In this document: in pieces, positions 27,118 through 35,709 of the stretch
Layout: every line of letters begins with the position of its first letter
Numbering within the stretch: the stretch's first letter is position 1
Assembly: GCA_947626135.1 (NCBI GenBank)
Contig: CANQQZ010000004.1
Span: 62,001-126,000 of the forward strand
Direction: 5' to 3'
DNA: 64,000 bases
Source: an uncultured Clostridia bacterium
GTDB taxonomy: Bacteria; Bacillota; Clostridia; UBA1381
Made by a program: the position numbers and the translations under genes
Notes under the pieces: generated by a model
The model's input: the letters and a program-made list of their open reading frames with translations, nothing else
The model's database searches: none
Told to the model about the DNA's origin: nothing

Positions 27118-28198
27118 ATTCGAACTTTAAATTCAGCGGTGCTATCGCGTCGGTCCGCTCGGTGAGCTTTTCAATAATCCTTTCGCGGTCGGCGCCCTGC
27201 GCCGGCGTGGGCTGATAGTCGTTGTACTCTCCGGTTGACGAAATCATGCATGGAATAAACGAAATGTCGTCATTATCAATATATGCGCCCTTTTCATCGG
27301 TTGAGATGACCGCCCGCACAATTACCGTATCCTTATCCGCCGGGTTCGTATTTCCGCCGAAGCAGAAATTCCCAAGGCTGTATACTATATATCTTCCGTT
27401 ATATTTTTCCACGCCCTGAAGCACATGCGGGTGCGACCCGAGCACCAAATCCGCGCCGGCGTCTATTGCCGCGTGAGCCATCTCCGTCTGGTCGGCGCCC
27501 GGCTCCGTATCCTTTTCTATACCCCAGTGAATGTACAGAATGACTATCTGCGCTCCGTTTATTTTCGCGCGGCGTATGCATTCCTCCATTTGCGCCGCGT
27601 CGTCGGGATTTAAGGCGTTTATTCCGACGAGAGCAATTTTTACGCCGTTTATCATGGGAGATGCTATACTCATGCCATTAAACGCAAAAATACCGGCGTT
27701 TGTCAAAGCCGAGGCTGTGTCCGTCAGAGAAACCTCGCCGTAGTCGCCCGAGTGATTGTTCGCAAGACTCGCGGCTTCCACGCTTGACGATGTGAGTATG
27801 TTAACATACTCCGGATCTCCTCTGAACGCGAAGGTCTTTTCCTGCCGCTCGCCGCGGTTGGAGAGGGTTCCCTCAAAATTCACGACAGTCAGATCGTCGG
27901 AGGCGAAGATGTCCGCGACGTTCCTGAAAAAATAGCCGTAATCTCCGCCCAGCTCCTCAACCTTGCTCTCAAAGCTGCCCTCCGCCGGCGTCGTTATATC
28001 CGTCGCGAGCGTGCAGTCGCCGACAGCGGTGAGCGTAAACTGCCCCGAATCGGGCTCGGGCGCTGCGTCCGCCTGCTCGCCCGCCGCTCCGCGTTCGGCA
28101 AGCAGCCGCCCGTGCCGCGCGTTTATAGCCGACACCGAGACCGCCGCCGCGAATAATATTATTGCTATAATTAAAAGCGTTCCTCGTTTGCTTCTCAT
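27116..28198 (-). CDS. CapA family protein (poly-gamma-glutamate capsule-type metallophosphatase fold)
   Basis: This 360-aa exported protein has an N-terminal signal anchor (~6-25) and a CapA/PgsA domain (~53-330). Motifs include TAVGDCTLA, VVNFEGTLS, SLANNHSGDYG, HWGIEKD and GSHPHVLQG. These residues match the metal-binding pattern of the calcineurin-like CapA fold. Related proteins support poly-gamma-glutamate capsule synthesis, but no capB/capC genes are adjacent, so the role here is uncertain. GGAG precedes ATG 28198. Confidence 0.88.
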   Translation of the reverse strand: MRSKRGTLLIIAIILFAAAVSVSAINARHGRLLAERGAAGEQADAAPEPDSGQFTLTAVGDCTLATDITTPAEGSFESKVEELGGDYGYFFRNVADIFASDDLTVVNFEGTLSNRGERQEKTFAFRGDPEYVNILTSSSVEAASLANNHSGDYGEVSLTDTASALTNAGIFAFNGMSIASPMINGVKIALVGINALNPDDAAQMEECIRRAKINGAQIVILYIHWGIEKDTEPGADQTEMAHAAIDAGADLVLGSHPHVLQGVEKYNGRYIVYSLGNFCFGGNTNPADKDTVIVRAVISTDEKGAYIDNDDISFIPCMISSTGEYNDYQPTPAQGADRERIIEKLTERTDAIAPLNLKFE

Positions 28199-28320
28199 GT
28201 TCTCCGCGTCCCTTCGTAATTATGAATAGATTTTACTATATGTTTCCCGAATTGTCAAGATACGGCGGATACAGTGTTTTTTCGCCCGAATCAAAAAAAC
28301 ATACAAATTTTGCGAAGATG

Positions 28321-28349
28321 TTGAAAATTTGATTTTTTTATGGTATATT
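28321..28349 (+). promoter_or_regulatory. Promoter of the PspC-domain gene
   Basis: TTGAAA and TATATT are separated by 17 bp, 38 nt before the start codon. Confidence 0.65.
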
Positions 28350-28386
28350 ATAATATGTAATAACATTTATGGGAGGGATTCCGGTT

Positions 28387-28572
28387 ATGAAGCGGCTGTA
28401 TAAAAGCAGGACAAATAAAATGATATGCGGCGTATGCGGAGGAATAGCCGAATATTTTAATGTTGACCCGACGCTGATACGTCTGGGCGTGGCGGCTATG
28501 ACGCTGTTCGTTCTCGGGACCACAATAATAGCATATATCATAGCTGCGATCATAATTCCCGAGCAGGGATAG
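28387..28572 (+). CDS. Small PspC-domain membrane protein
   Basis: This 61-aa protein is almost entirely a PspC domain: KRLYKSRTNKMICGVCGGIA, EYFNVDPTLIRLG, then one hydrophobic helix ending in IIPEQG. PspC proteins sense or buffer envelope stress; a free-standing domain like this is common in Firmicutes and its partner is unknown. GGGAGGG lies 8 nt before ATG 28387; the track start 6 codons earlier overlaps the ribosome site. Confidence 0.9.
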   Translation: MKRLYKSRTNKMICGVCGGIAEYFNVDPTLIRLGVAAMTLFVLGTTIIAYIIAAIIIPEQG

Positions 28573-28606
28573 ATGTAAAAAAGCCGGTATGAATTGATAT
28601 AAATGC

Positions 28607-28645
28607 CAAACGGCGGCGAATCATTCGCCGCCGTTTGATATTTTT
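28607..28645 (+). terminator. Terminator of the PspC gene overlapping the GH28 stop codon
   Basis: CAAACGGCGGCGAA/TTCGCCGCCGTTTG is a 14-bp perfect stem. Its 3-nt loop, TCA, is the complement of the TGA stop of the convergent GH28 gene. ATATTTTTA follows on the plus strand. Confidence 0.85.
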
Positions 28646-29823
28646 ACGCCGATCGTTTTTAAATTTTCCGTATTTTTAATCACCGGTTCGCCTATGCCTC
28701 GGGCGGTCACGTTTTCCAGAAATATATTTTTATACGGCGCCTCCGGCAAGCCGCATATGTACACGGCGTTTCCCGCCGTTGTATCGACCGTGAGATTTTT
28801 CATATAAATCCCGTTTACCTCCGGCGTTCCCTCGTTAACCGGCTCCGGTAAATCCGCGTCGAATTTATCCTCGCCGTAGAATCCGCCGGCGTACAGCGCG
28901 CCGCGAAACCATTTCGTGTCCCCAAATTCCGTGCCGCGGTTTATATGCGTGCAGTTTTCGTAATGAATGTTCCTTATGTATCCGCCTCTTCCGCGCACAG
29001 CCTTTATGCTCGCAAGGCTGTGCGTATTTTCAAATACGCAGTTTAAAACATACACATCCTTTACTCCGCCCGACATCTCGCTGCCTATCGCCACGCCGAA
29101 GCCGTGCGCGAAACGGCAGCCGCTTATAACTATGTCCTCCGACGGAATGCCCGCGCGCCTGCCCTCGGCGTCTTTGCCGGATTTCACCGCGATGCAGTCA
29201 TCCTGGCTTGCGATAAAGGAATCGCGTATGATGACCTTTTTGCACGAGTCTATGTCTATGCCGTCACCGTTGAAAATACCCTCGTATACTCTTCCGTTTT
29301 CATCAAATCTCGTATGTACCCCGATATTTTCAATCAGCACGTTTTTGCAGTATATAAGATGCACGCACCACGCGGGCGACTGACGTATTGTAACTCCCCT
29401 TATGGTCAGATTTTCCGTATTACGCACGCACACCGCACGCCCGCGCGCGCCCTTTTTCTCCGCCATTTCCTGTCTGAACAGCGCCGCGCCGTTCGCGTCT
29501 ATCGTGCCGCGTCCGTCTATCGTTATATCCTTATACGGCGCGCCGTCAGTGTTTATAAGGCTCGCGTAGCACAGCTGCTCCCTGCCCTCAAACCTGTACG
29601 TCATGATTGGAAAATCATCCGCGCTGCCGCTTCCGAGCAGCCTTGCGCCCTCCTCAAGATAAAGCGTAACGCCGCTCTTTAAAAACAGCGCGCCCGTGAC
29701 GAACGTACCCTCGGGCACATATACCTCCGAACCGCGCTCGCATAAATCTATGGCGCGCTGTATGGCTTCGGTACAAACGCTGCCGTCCGCCGAAGCGCCG
29801 TATTCGATTATGTTATGCCTCAT
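28621..29823 (-). CDS. GH28 family glycoside hydrolase (polygalacturonase / rhamnogalacturonan hydrolase-like)
   Basis: This 400-aa right-handed beta-helix enzyme hydrolyses alpha-galacturonosyl linkages. The GH28 signatures are present: FNGDGIDIDSCKKV and ASQDDCIAVKSG supply the catalytic Asp residues, followed by HGFGVAIGSE (equivalent of the GHG block) and the SIKAVRGRGG region (RIK-like). There is no signal peptide, so it is probably cytosolic and acts on imported oligogalacturonides or unsaturated RG-I products. It is the last gene of the fbp - acetylesterase - galactokinase-like - GH28 unit. GGGGGA precedes ATG 29823. Confidence 0.93.
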   Translation of the reverse strand: MRHNIIEYGASADGSVCTEAIQRAIDLCERGSEVYVPEGTFVTGALFLKSGVTLYLEEGARLLGSGSADDFPIMTYRFEGREQLCYASLINTDGAPYKDITIDGRGTIDANGAALFRQEMAEKKGARGRAVCVRNTENLTIRGVTIRQSPAWCVHLIYCKNVLIENIGVHTRFDENGRVYEGIFNGDGIDIDSCKKVIIRDSFIASQDDCIAVKSGKDAEGRRAGIPSEDIVISGCRFAHGFGVAIGSEMSGGVKDVYVLNCVFENTHSLASIKAVRGRGGYIRNIHYENCTHINRGTEFGDTKWFRGALYAGGFYGEDKFDADLPEPVNEGTPEVNGIYMKNLTVDTTAGNAVYICGLPEAPYKNIFLENVTARGIGEPVIKNTENLKTIGVKISNGGE

Positions 29824-29859
29824 ATTTTTTCCCCCGCTTAAATGCCGTCTGTTTTTTTC

Positions 29860-30912
29860 CTATATGCCGTCCGCCACGCAGAATATGGGCATGGCGCCGA
29901 ACTCAGACTCATATGCGAATCCTACCGACCTCATAACCTCGTCGCAGCGGCTCTCGTCCACAATCGCGGCTATGCCCTGCTCAAACATTCTCGCGCCGAG
30001 CACCGCGTCCTCCCGCAGCAGCATATCCGTCAGGTATATCCGTTCGTCATTGCCTGAGCAAAGCCTGCGCTGCGAATAATACGACCGGCTCATTATCTCG
30101 GCAAACGCGCGTATATCGCACCGCGTCAGCGCGCGCACACCCTCGCTCACGCGCCGGCACTCCTCCGACAAATGTCCCGCGCACAGCCTGATCTCCTTCG
30201 GTCTGAGTCTCGGCGCGGCAATATCAAGCATTTGAGCCGACACGTCCGAAAACGACGTTATATGCGGATACAGCTCCTTTATAAGCATATACGCGCGGCT
30301 GATCGTTCCGGCATTCACCGGCGGCACATTTTTCCGCGCGGCGGCGATTATGAACTTAAGCCCCGTCATCGGCAGCGGAACAAGCTTAGCCGAGCCGGTA
30401 TCCGCATACACGCCGTAGCCTCTGCGGCAGGCGAACGCCGTTAAATATTCGTTCATCAAGCCGCGCTGCGCGCAAAGCGCCGCGCATTCTTCGGGACGCG
30501 GCATTCCGCGTTTGGACAGCTCCAAAAGCGCCTTCGCCGCCGAGGCTGTGTACGCAGTCCCGGAATCAAAGCACTCCGGTACGCTGCTGTCGCACAGCAG
30601 CTGTGTGCCGCTTATGCCGTAATACTTCGCCCGATTTAAAAAAACCGAAATTCTGTCTCCGCCGCTGCTCGCCTCTATATCGTAAACGCGGCATATATCG
30701 GTCTCCGTAGTCGTTATAACAACCGTTCCCGAACCGATTTTCCGCGCCGCAGCCTTCACGCCCATAGACATAGCGCAGCCCACGGACGGCATATGCTCCG
30801 TGTTCATATATCCCAGAAGCGAGCAGGGCAAGCCCGTTTCGGCAAACGTCATTCTGCCGTTTTCGCCGGTAAACCTTTTGTAAAAATGTGATTTAAGCTC
30901 AGACGCGTTCAT
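29860..30912 (-). CDS. Degenerate galactokinase-like GHMP protein, probably not a kinase
   Basis: This 350-aa protein follows the galactokinase layout but has lost the key motifs. Where galactokinases have GRVNLIGEHTDY it reads CSLLGYMNTEHMPSVGC. The ATP-binding PxGxGLSSSA is replaced by VPECFDSGTAYTASAAKAL. At the C-terminus GARM survives (LGARMFEQGIAAIVDESR), but the following GxGFGG loop is gone. It may be a regulator (as Gal3/GalK-like sensors are in other organisms), a sugar-binding protein, or a decaying gene with an intact frame. GGGAGG lies 7 nt before ATG 30912. It sits between two pectin genes. Confidence 0.65.
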   Translation of the reverse strand: MNASELKSHFYKRFTGENGRMTFAETGLPCSLLGYMNTEHMPSVGCAMSMGVKAAARKIGSGTVVITTTETDICRVYDIEASSGGDRISVFLNRAKYYGISGTQLLCDSSVPECFDSGTAYTASAAKALLELSKRGMPRPEECAALCAQRGLMNEYLTAFACRRGYGVYADTGSAKLVPLPMTGLKFIIAAARKNVPPVNAGTISRAYMLIKELYPHITSFSDVSAQMLDIAAPRLRPKEIRLCAGHLSEECRRVSEGVRALTRCDIRAFAEIMSRSYYSQRRLCSGNDERIYLTDMLLREDAVLGARMFEQGIAAIVDESRCDEVMRSVGFAYESEFGAMPIFCVADGI

Positions 30913-31010
30913 CTTCCTACCTCCCGATACGCGTATATTCACTTAAATCATTCCCCTATCCGCCGAAAATTATCACATTACCGGGCAATTTTCAGCGGCG
31001 GGCGCGTTCG

Positions 31011-32096
31011 TTATATATGCGAAATATCATCGTCTATGTCAGCCGGTACCTCGCCCATTCCGAGCGTCTTTAACCGCTCAAACTCCTGAGCGTTCGTTTC
31101 AAATGGCGCGTCGGGATCCGGCTCGATTTCTTCGATTTCAAGCCTGTCCGTCAGCACCTTGTCGGATAAGCCGTCAATACCGGCGTTCGCTATCATACCC
31201 GCGCACAGCCGCGCTATTATCGCGCCGCCCAAATCATTGGTATGCGTAAAATCCTGCTCCTCTCCGGCATGGCGGAAATACTTTTTCGCCGTATACAGAC
31301 CCAGCGGCTCGAAGAAATCCGTGGTAGCCGTCCACATATCAATAAACGGGACGTTATATTTCTCCGCGACCGCTTTCGCCGCGTTACGGTAATCGCCTAA
31401 AAGGTTAAATATTTTTCCGTCGCTTCCGAATATAATTCTGTTAATCGGCGAATTGATTATGGGGCACGCTCCCTTGCCGAGCGCGTATTCCGTAAAATAA
31501 CTCAGCTGCTCCGCGTAACCGCCGGATGCGTCAAGCTCGGGAAGCTTCTGGTCATTGTGTCCGAACTCCATAATAAGATAATCGCCTTTTTTTATCTTAT
31601 CCTTAACCGCGTTAAAATGAACCGCGCGCGTTTCCGCGCTTGTGGCGCCGGATTCGGCATGATTGGAAACGGCGATTTTATCGTTTAAAAGCATTGGCAG
31701 TACCTGACCCCAGCCGCAATATGTTTTTTCCGGGTCGTAAGGATACTCAGCCGGCTGGTCGGTAACGGTGGAGTCGCCTATAATCCACAATGTCGGGACC
31801 TCCGCGGGCGATATGGCTGACGTCGCCGTTATATCGCCGTCGCAGGCGATATATATTTCGGCGCCGCCGACCCTGTGCTCCGCGTCGCGGCGGATATAAT
31901 CGCAGACATTTACAATAAATTTAAGCTCCCTCTTCTCCCCCGCGCGAATTTCCTCGTCCCCGGCTGCAAAACGGCGGTTCTGGGAATACACTGTAAAAAC
32001 CGTATCCGAATGTGCCGTTATGTCGAGCGTAACGGCGTAATTGCCGTTGGGAACGGCTGTTTTGATTTCAAGCGGCTTGTGTTTGTATTTTATCAT
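31011..32096 (-). CDS. SGNH rhamnogalacturonan acetylesterase, no signal peptide
   Basis: This 361-aa enzyme removes acetyl groups from rhamnogalacturonan. It has an N-terminal beta-sandwich (~1-105) then the SGNH domain: LWIIGDSTVTDQPA (Ser), HAESGATS, FGHNDQK, and DFTHTNDLGG (Asp/His). The C-terminal ~40 residues are acidic. It resembles the catalytic part of the 1417-aa secreted esterase in this window, but is cytosolic. AAAGGAG precedes ATG 32096, only 12 nt after fbp ends, so the two are surely co-transcribed. Confidence 0.9.
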   Translation of the reverse strand: MIKYKHKPLEIKTAVPNGNYAVTLDITAHSDTVFTVYSQNRRFAAGDEEIRAGEKRELKFIVNVCDYIRRDAEHRVGGAEIYIACDGDITATSAISPAEVPTLWIIGDSTVTDQPAEYPYDPEKTYCGWGQVLPMLLNDKIAVSNHAESGATSAETRAVHFNAVKDKIKKGDYLIMEFGHNDQKLPELDASGGYAEQLSYFTEYALGKGACPIINSPINRIIFGSDGKIFNLLGDYRNAAKAVAEKYNVPFIDMWTATTDFFEPLGLYTAKKYFRHAGEEQDFTHTNDLGGAIIARLCAGMIANAGIDGLSDKVLTDRLEIEEIEPDPDAPFETNAQEFERLKTLGMGEVPADIDDDISHI

Positions 32097-32107
32097 GGTT
32101 TTCTCCT

Positions 32108-34063
32108 TTATTTTACCATGCCCTTCCTGTACGCGTCAACGAGCGCGTGAAGGGCGTCAATTCTGCTTTGTATATTCTTGCCCGTGTCGGTATCCTCCAC
32201 AAGCAGGCGCGAGGGGGCAAAATCAATCGTATCAAGCGTTGAATGCATATCCTTTTCCTCCACGATCGCGCGCTCCACCGACTCAAACGCCTCGTGCGCC
32301 GACAGCATTAAACCGTGTGAATTGAACAGAAGCGTATATCCGGCGATACCCGTCTGCGGCTGATACGCCTTTGCCATTCCTCCGTCTATTACAAGCAGCT
32401 TTCCGTTAGCCTTTACCGGGCTTTCGCCCTTTTTCAGCTTAACGGGCACATGTCCGTTTATTATGTGGCAGTACGAGGTCGGATCTATACCGAATTCCGC
32501 AAGGATTTTATCGCATATTTCCGGGTCCTCATACAGCTTGTAATACGCGTCCTTTATTTCCTCCTTCGGCTCATCCTCTTCTATGAAATACCTCTCGAAC
32601 GTAGTCATTTTATTCTTGCCGTACAGCGGCGAAAAGCGCCCGCACCATAAGAACCAAAGAAAATCCTGACCGTATTCGCGCCCGGGATTTCCCCGCCGCA
32701 CATAATACGCGTCGCGGGCAAATTTTTCGCATATATCCAGAAGCGATTTTCCGCTCACCCTTTGTCCGTGGAGCTCAACCTCCGTAAATGTGCCGTCCGG
32801 ATTCATCGGTACGCAGCCGTGGTAAAGCAGATTATTATTCGTGCAAAGATACATGCTTCCGGAATGGTACAGAAAACGCACATGCTGCTGCAATTTGTCC
32901 GAATGGAGAAACGACGTCCTCAGAGAGTCCATAAGCTCCTCCTCCTCCCTCGTCAGCTTAAACGGGTCGGAGGGGTCTATCGTCGGGAAATTCATATCCT
33001 TCATCCTGTATGTATGACCCTCAAAGCTTATCGTTCCGTCATCAAAGTTGATCTTGTCCAGGCGCAAATGGTTATCCATCATAAATTCCGGATGACGCTT
33101 TATAATTTGCCCCTCAAGCTTAAATTGAATAATCGCTATTGCCTTGTGCATTTTCGCCCATATATCCACATCATGCTGGGATATTGACACCTTGTTTACG
33201 TTTTTCGGCATAAAGCATTCGCACGGGTCGTCGCCGTAGGTCTCCATTGCAAACACCGTCAGCGGACGCATGATAATTCCGTAGCCGTCCTCAAGGCACT
33301 CGAAATTCATATATCTGGTAGAGATTGACAGCACATTTGTAATGCACGCAAGCGAGCCCGCCGCCGCGCCCATCCACTGCACGTCATGATTGCCCCACTG
33401 GATATCGACGCTGTGATACCTCATCAGACGGTCGAGAATGATATCGGCACGCGGACCGCGGTCAAAAATATCGCCTATTATATGCAGCCTGCCTATGGCA
33501 AGATTCTGGATGAGATTGGATATGTCAATTATAAACGCGTCCGCCTGCCCCAGCTCAACTATGCTGGAAATGGACTGATTGTAATAATCCACTCTGTCCG
33601 CGCCGTATTCGGTGCTTATGTTTATAAGCTCCTCGATTTGGTCGCCGAAGGTCTCCGGCAGCAGCTTCCGCACACCGGCGCGCGTGTATTTTGACGCGAT
33701 GCAGCGGCATATTTCAATAAGACGATTAAGCGTAATCCGGTACCAGTCGTCGGTACACTGCCCCTGACGCTTCAGAAAATCGAGCTTCCGCTCGGGATAA
33801 TATATAAGCGTCGCGAGCGTGTCGCGGTCGCTCTCCGCAAGCGTATAGCCGTAGATCGACGTTATTTTGTCCTTTATAACGCCCGACGCGTTTTTCAGGA
33901 TATGCAGAAACGACTCATACTCGCCGTGTATATCGCTCATAAAATGCTCGGTAAGCTTAGGCAGCTTTTGCCTCGACTGAAGCCGTATAATCTCCGATGA
34001 CGCTGATTTTATCGTGGGATACTGCTCGGACAGCAGCCGCAGATATTCGATATCATATGCCAT
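32108..34063 (-). CDS. fbp: Fructose-1,6-bisphosphatase, class III (Firmicutes type)
   Basis: This 651-aa enzyme catalyses the key gluconeogenic step. The metallophosphatase motifs include FMSDIHGEYESF, HIIGDIFDRGPRADI, and WGNHDVQWMGA; length fits the class (~640-670). The start ATG 34063 has GGAGGG at good spacing; the longer ORF in the track runs into the promoter. It leads an operon with an acetylesterase, a galactokinase-like protein and GH28, which suggests induction when pectin-derived trioses must be converted back to hexose. Confidence 0.96.
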   Translation of the reverse strand: MAYDIEYLRLLSEQYPTIKSASSEIIRLQSRQKLPKLTEHFMSDIHGEYESFLHILKNASGVIKDKITSIYGYTLAESDRDTLATLIYYPERKLDFLKRQGQCTDDWYRITLNRLIEICRCIASKYTRAGVRKLLPETFGDQIEELINISTEYGADRVDYYNQSISSIVELGQADAFIIDISNLIQNLAIGRLHIIGDIFDRGPRADIILDRLMRYHSVDIQWGNHDVQWMGAAAGSLACITNVLSISTRYMNFECLEDGYGIIMRPLTVFAMETYGDDPCECFMPKNVNKVSISQHDVDIWAKMHKAIAIIQFKLEGQIIKRHPEFMMDNHLRLDKINFDDGTISFEGHTYRMKDMNFPTIDPSDPFKLTREEEELMDSLRTSFLHSDKLQQHVRFLYHSGSMYLCTNNNLLYHGCVPMNPDGTFTEVELHGQRVSGKSLLDICEKFARDAYYVRRGNPGREYGQDFLWFLWCGRFSPLYGKNKMTTFERYFIEEDEPKEEIKDAYYKLYEDPEICDKILAEFGIDPTSYCHIINGHVPVKLKKGESPVKANGKLLVIDGGMAKAYQPQTGIAGYTLLFNSHGLMLSAHEAFESVERAIVEEKDMHSTLDTIDFAPSRLLVEDTDTGKNIQSRIDALHALVDAYRKGMVK

Positions 34064-34108
34064 ATTATCGCCCTCCGTAATTATGAAATAAACAAAATTT
34101 ATATATAC

Positions 34109-34137
34109 ATTATATAAAAATATATCCGAAAAATCAA
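34109..34137 (-). promoter_or_regulatory. Promoter of the fbp-pectin operon
   Basis: On the minus strand TTGATT and TATAAT are separated by 17 bp, about 45 nt before fbp. Confidence 0.8.
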
Positions 34138-34190
34138 TACGGCAGCGGATAAAATTTCCCTCCGGCAAAAAAATCCGAGCCGCCGCAAAA

Positions 34191-34220
34191 ATGAAAAAAC
34201 GCGGGAATTATACCCCGCGT
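34191..34220 (-). terminator. Terminator after the argD-argF-GNAT unit
   Basis: ACGCGGG/CCCGCGT stem with an 8-nt loop is followed on the minus strand by TTTTTT. Confidence 0.8.
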
Positions 34221-34261
34221 TCCTTAATTCTTATTCCCGCATAAAATATCCGTGCGTCCGC

Positions 34262-34756
34262 TTAAGAATAATCCTTTTTCAGCAGAGCTCGGATATACCC
34301 GCGCGAGGAATCAGTGGATTCGATATAAAATCCGCGCCCGTAATAAAATCTTATAAGCGATGTTATCTTAGAGCCGGTGTGCAGCGATATACTCTTTACG
34401 CCGCGCTTTCGCATTATCCTGTCCACCAGATTCATTATGGACTTGCCGATACCGTTGTTCTGGCTTGTCACCTTGACCGCGAAGCGCGACAAATACGCCT
34501 CGCCCGTTTCCTCGTCCACAGCCACTCTCACGCTGCCGACCGGCGCGCTGTCCTGAATGGCGATAAGCACTATTTTCTCGTCAATATCCCTTTTTACGTC
34601 CTCATAGGTTTCCTCAAGCGCCGGCAGACCGGTCACTCCCGCCATTTCCTCATATTTTACAAACGCTTCCTTTGTAATGCTTAAAATGTCGTAAATATCA
34701 TCGTATGTCGCGTGGCGCACCTGGAACAGTGACTGCATATTCTCTATTTGCTCCAT
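34262..34756 (-). CDS. GNAT family N-acetyltransferase downstream of argF
   Basis: This 164-aa acetyltransferase has the GNAT core: RHATYDDIYDILSITKEAF, a central strand VGSVRVAVDEETGEAYLSRFAV, and the acetyl-CoA loop QNNGIGKSIMNLV (Q/RxxGxG/A type). It begins 25 nt after argF and shares its terminator. Because argD here needs N-acetylated substrate, a glutamate N-acetyltransferase role is conceivable, but the sequence does not show it; it could modify another small amine. GAGGGATT precedes ATG 34756. Confidence 0.85.
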   Translation of the reverse strand: MEQIENMQSLFQVRHATYDDIYDILSITKEAFVKYEEMAGVTGLPALEETYEDVKRDIDEKIVLIAIQDSAPVGSVRVAVDEETGEAYLSRFAVKVTSQNNGIGKSIMNLVDRIMRKRGVKSISLHTGSKITSLIRFYYGRGFYIESTDSSRGYIRALLKKDYS

Positions 34757-34781
34757 AATCCCTCAAATCTTCCTCATGAAT

Positions 34782-35708
34782 TTATCCCATAAGCGCCGCC
34801 ATAACAGCCTTTTGAGCATGCAGGCGGTTTTCCGCCTCATCGAATATTATTGAGTTGGGTCCGTCAATAATATCCTCCGTTACCTCAAATCCACGGTATG
34901 CCGGCAGACAATGCATGAATACAGCGTCCGGCTTCGCATGGGAAAACAGCTGCGCATTCACCTGATACGGCATAAATACGCGCTGGCGCTCCTCTTTTTC
35001 CTCCTCCATGCCCATAGATACCCACGTATCCGTATAAACGACGTCCGCGTCCTTTATCGCCTCGACGGGATCCTGCGTAATCAGAAGGCTTGAGCCTCCC
35101 TTTTTAAAATCCTCCCTCGCGTTATCCACTACCGCCTCCGCGCACCGGTAATCCGCCGGAGTCGCTATCGCGCAGTCAAGACCCGCCTTTGCGCAGCCGT
35201 ACATAATCGAGTGAGCCATATTATTTCCGTCGCCTATATACGCGAATTTTAAGCCCTCTAATCTGCCCTTGTGCTCATACACCGTCTGCAAATCCGCTAA
35301 CACCTGACACGGATGAAGCAAATCCGTGAGCGCGTTTATTACCGGAATATCGGCGTATTTCGCCAAATCAAGCACATCCTTATGGTCGTATGTGCGTATC
35401 ATTATACCGTCCAGGAAGCGTTCAAGAACCTTCGCCGTGTCATATATGGTTTCTCCGCGCCCGAGCTGAATGTCATTCGCCGACAAAAACAGCGGGTACC
35501 CGCCGAGCTGCACCATTCCAACCTCGAATGATACGCGGGTGCGCGTCGATGATTTTGTGAAAATCATGCCAAGCGTCTTTCCCTTTAAAATCGGATGGGC
35601 AATTCCCGCCTTGGTCTCGCTCTTTAATTTAAGCGCGAGCTTTAACAAGTCCTCCGTCTGCTCCTTTGTTATGTCATGCAGACTTATAAAATCCTTCATT
35701 TTTTCCAT
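34782..35708 (-). CDS. argF: Ornithine carbamoyltransferase
   Basis: This 308-aa enzyme forms citrulline from ornithine and carbamoyl phosphate. The motifs are intact: FTKSSTRTRVSFEVG (carbamoyl-phosphate site), NALTDLLHPCQVLADL, and FMHCLPAYRGFEV (ornithine site). It follows argD with a single base between them, so translation is coupled. AAAGGA lies upstream of ATG 35708. argG/argH are not in the window. Confidence 0.96.
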   Translation of the reverse strand: MEKMKDFISLHDITKEQTEDLLKLALKLKSETKAGIAHPILKGKTLGMIFTKSSTRTRVSFEVGMVQLGGYPLFLSANDIQLGRGETIYDTAKVLERFLDGIMIRTYDHKDVLDLAKYADIPVINALTDLLHPCQVLADLQTVYEHKGRLEGLKFAYIGDGNNMAHSIMYGCAKAGLDCAIATPADYRCAEAVVDNAREDFKKGGSSLLITQDPVEAIKDADVVYTDTWVSMGMEEEKEERQRVFMPYQVNAQLFSHAKPDAVFMHCLPAYRGFEVTEDIIDGPNSIIFDEAENRLHAQKAVMAALMG

Positions 35709-35709
35709 A

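Noticed and set aside
26885-27130. 81-aa plus-strand ORF after the PflX-like gene
   Set aside because: It overlaps the end of that gene and the following terminator hairpins, and has no start signal.
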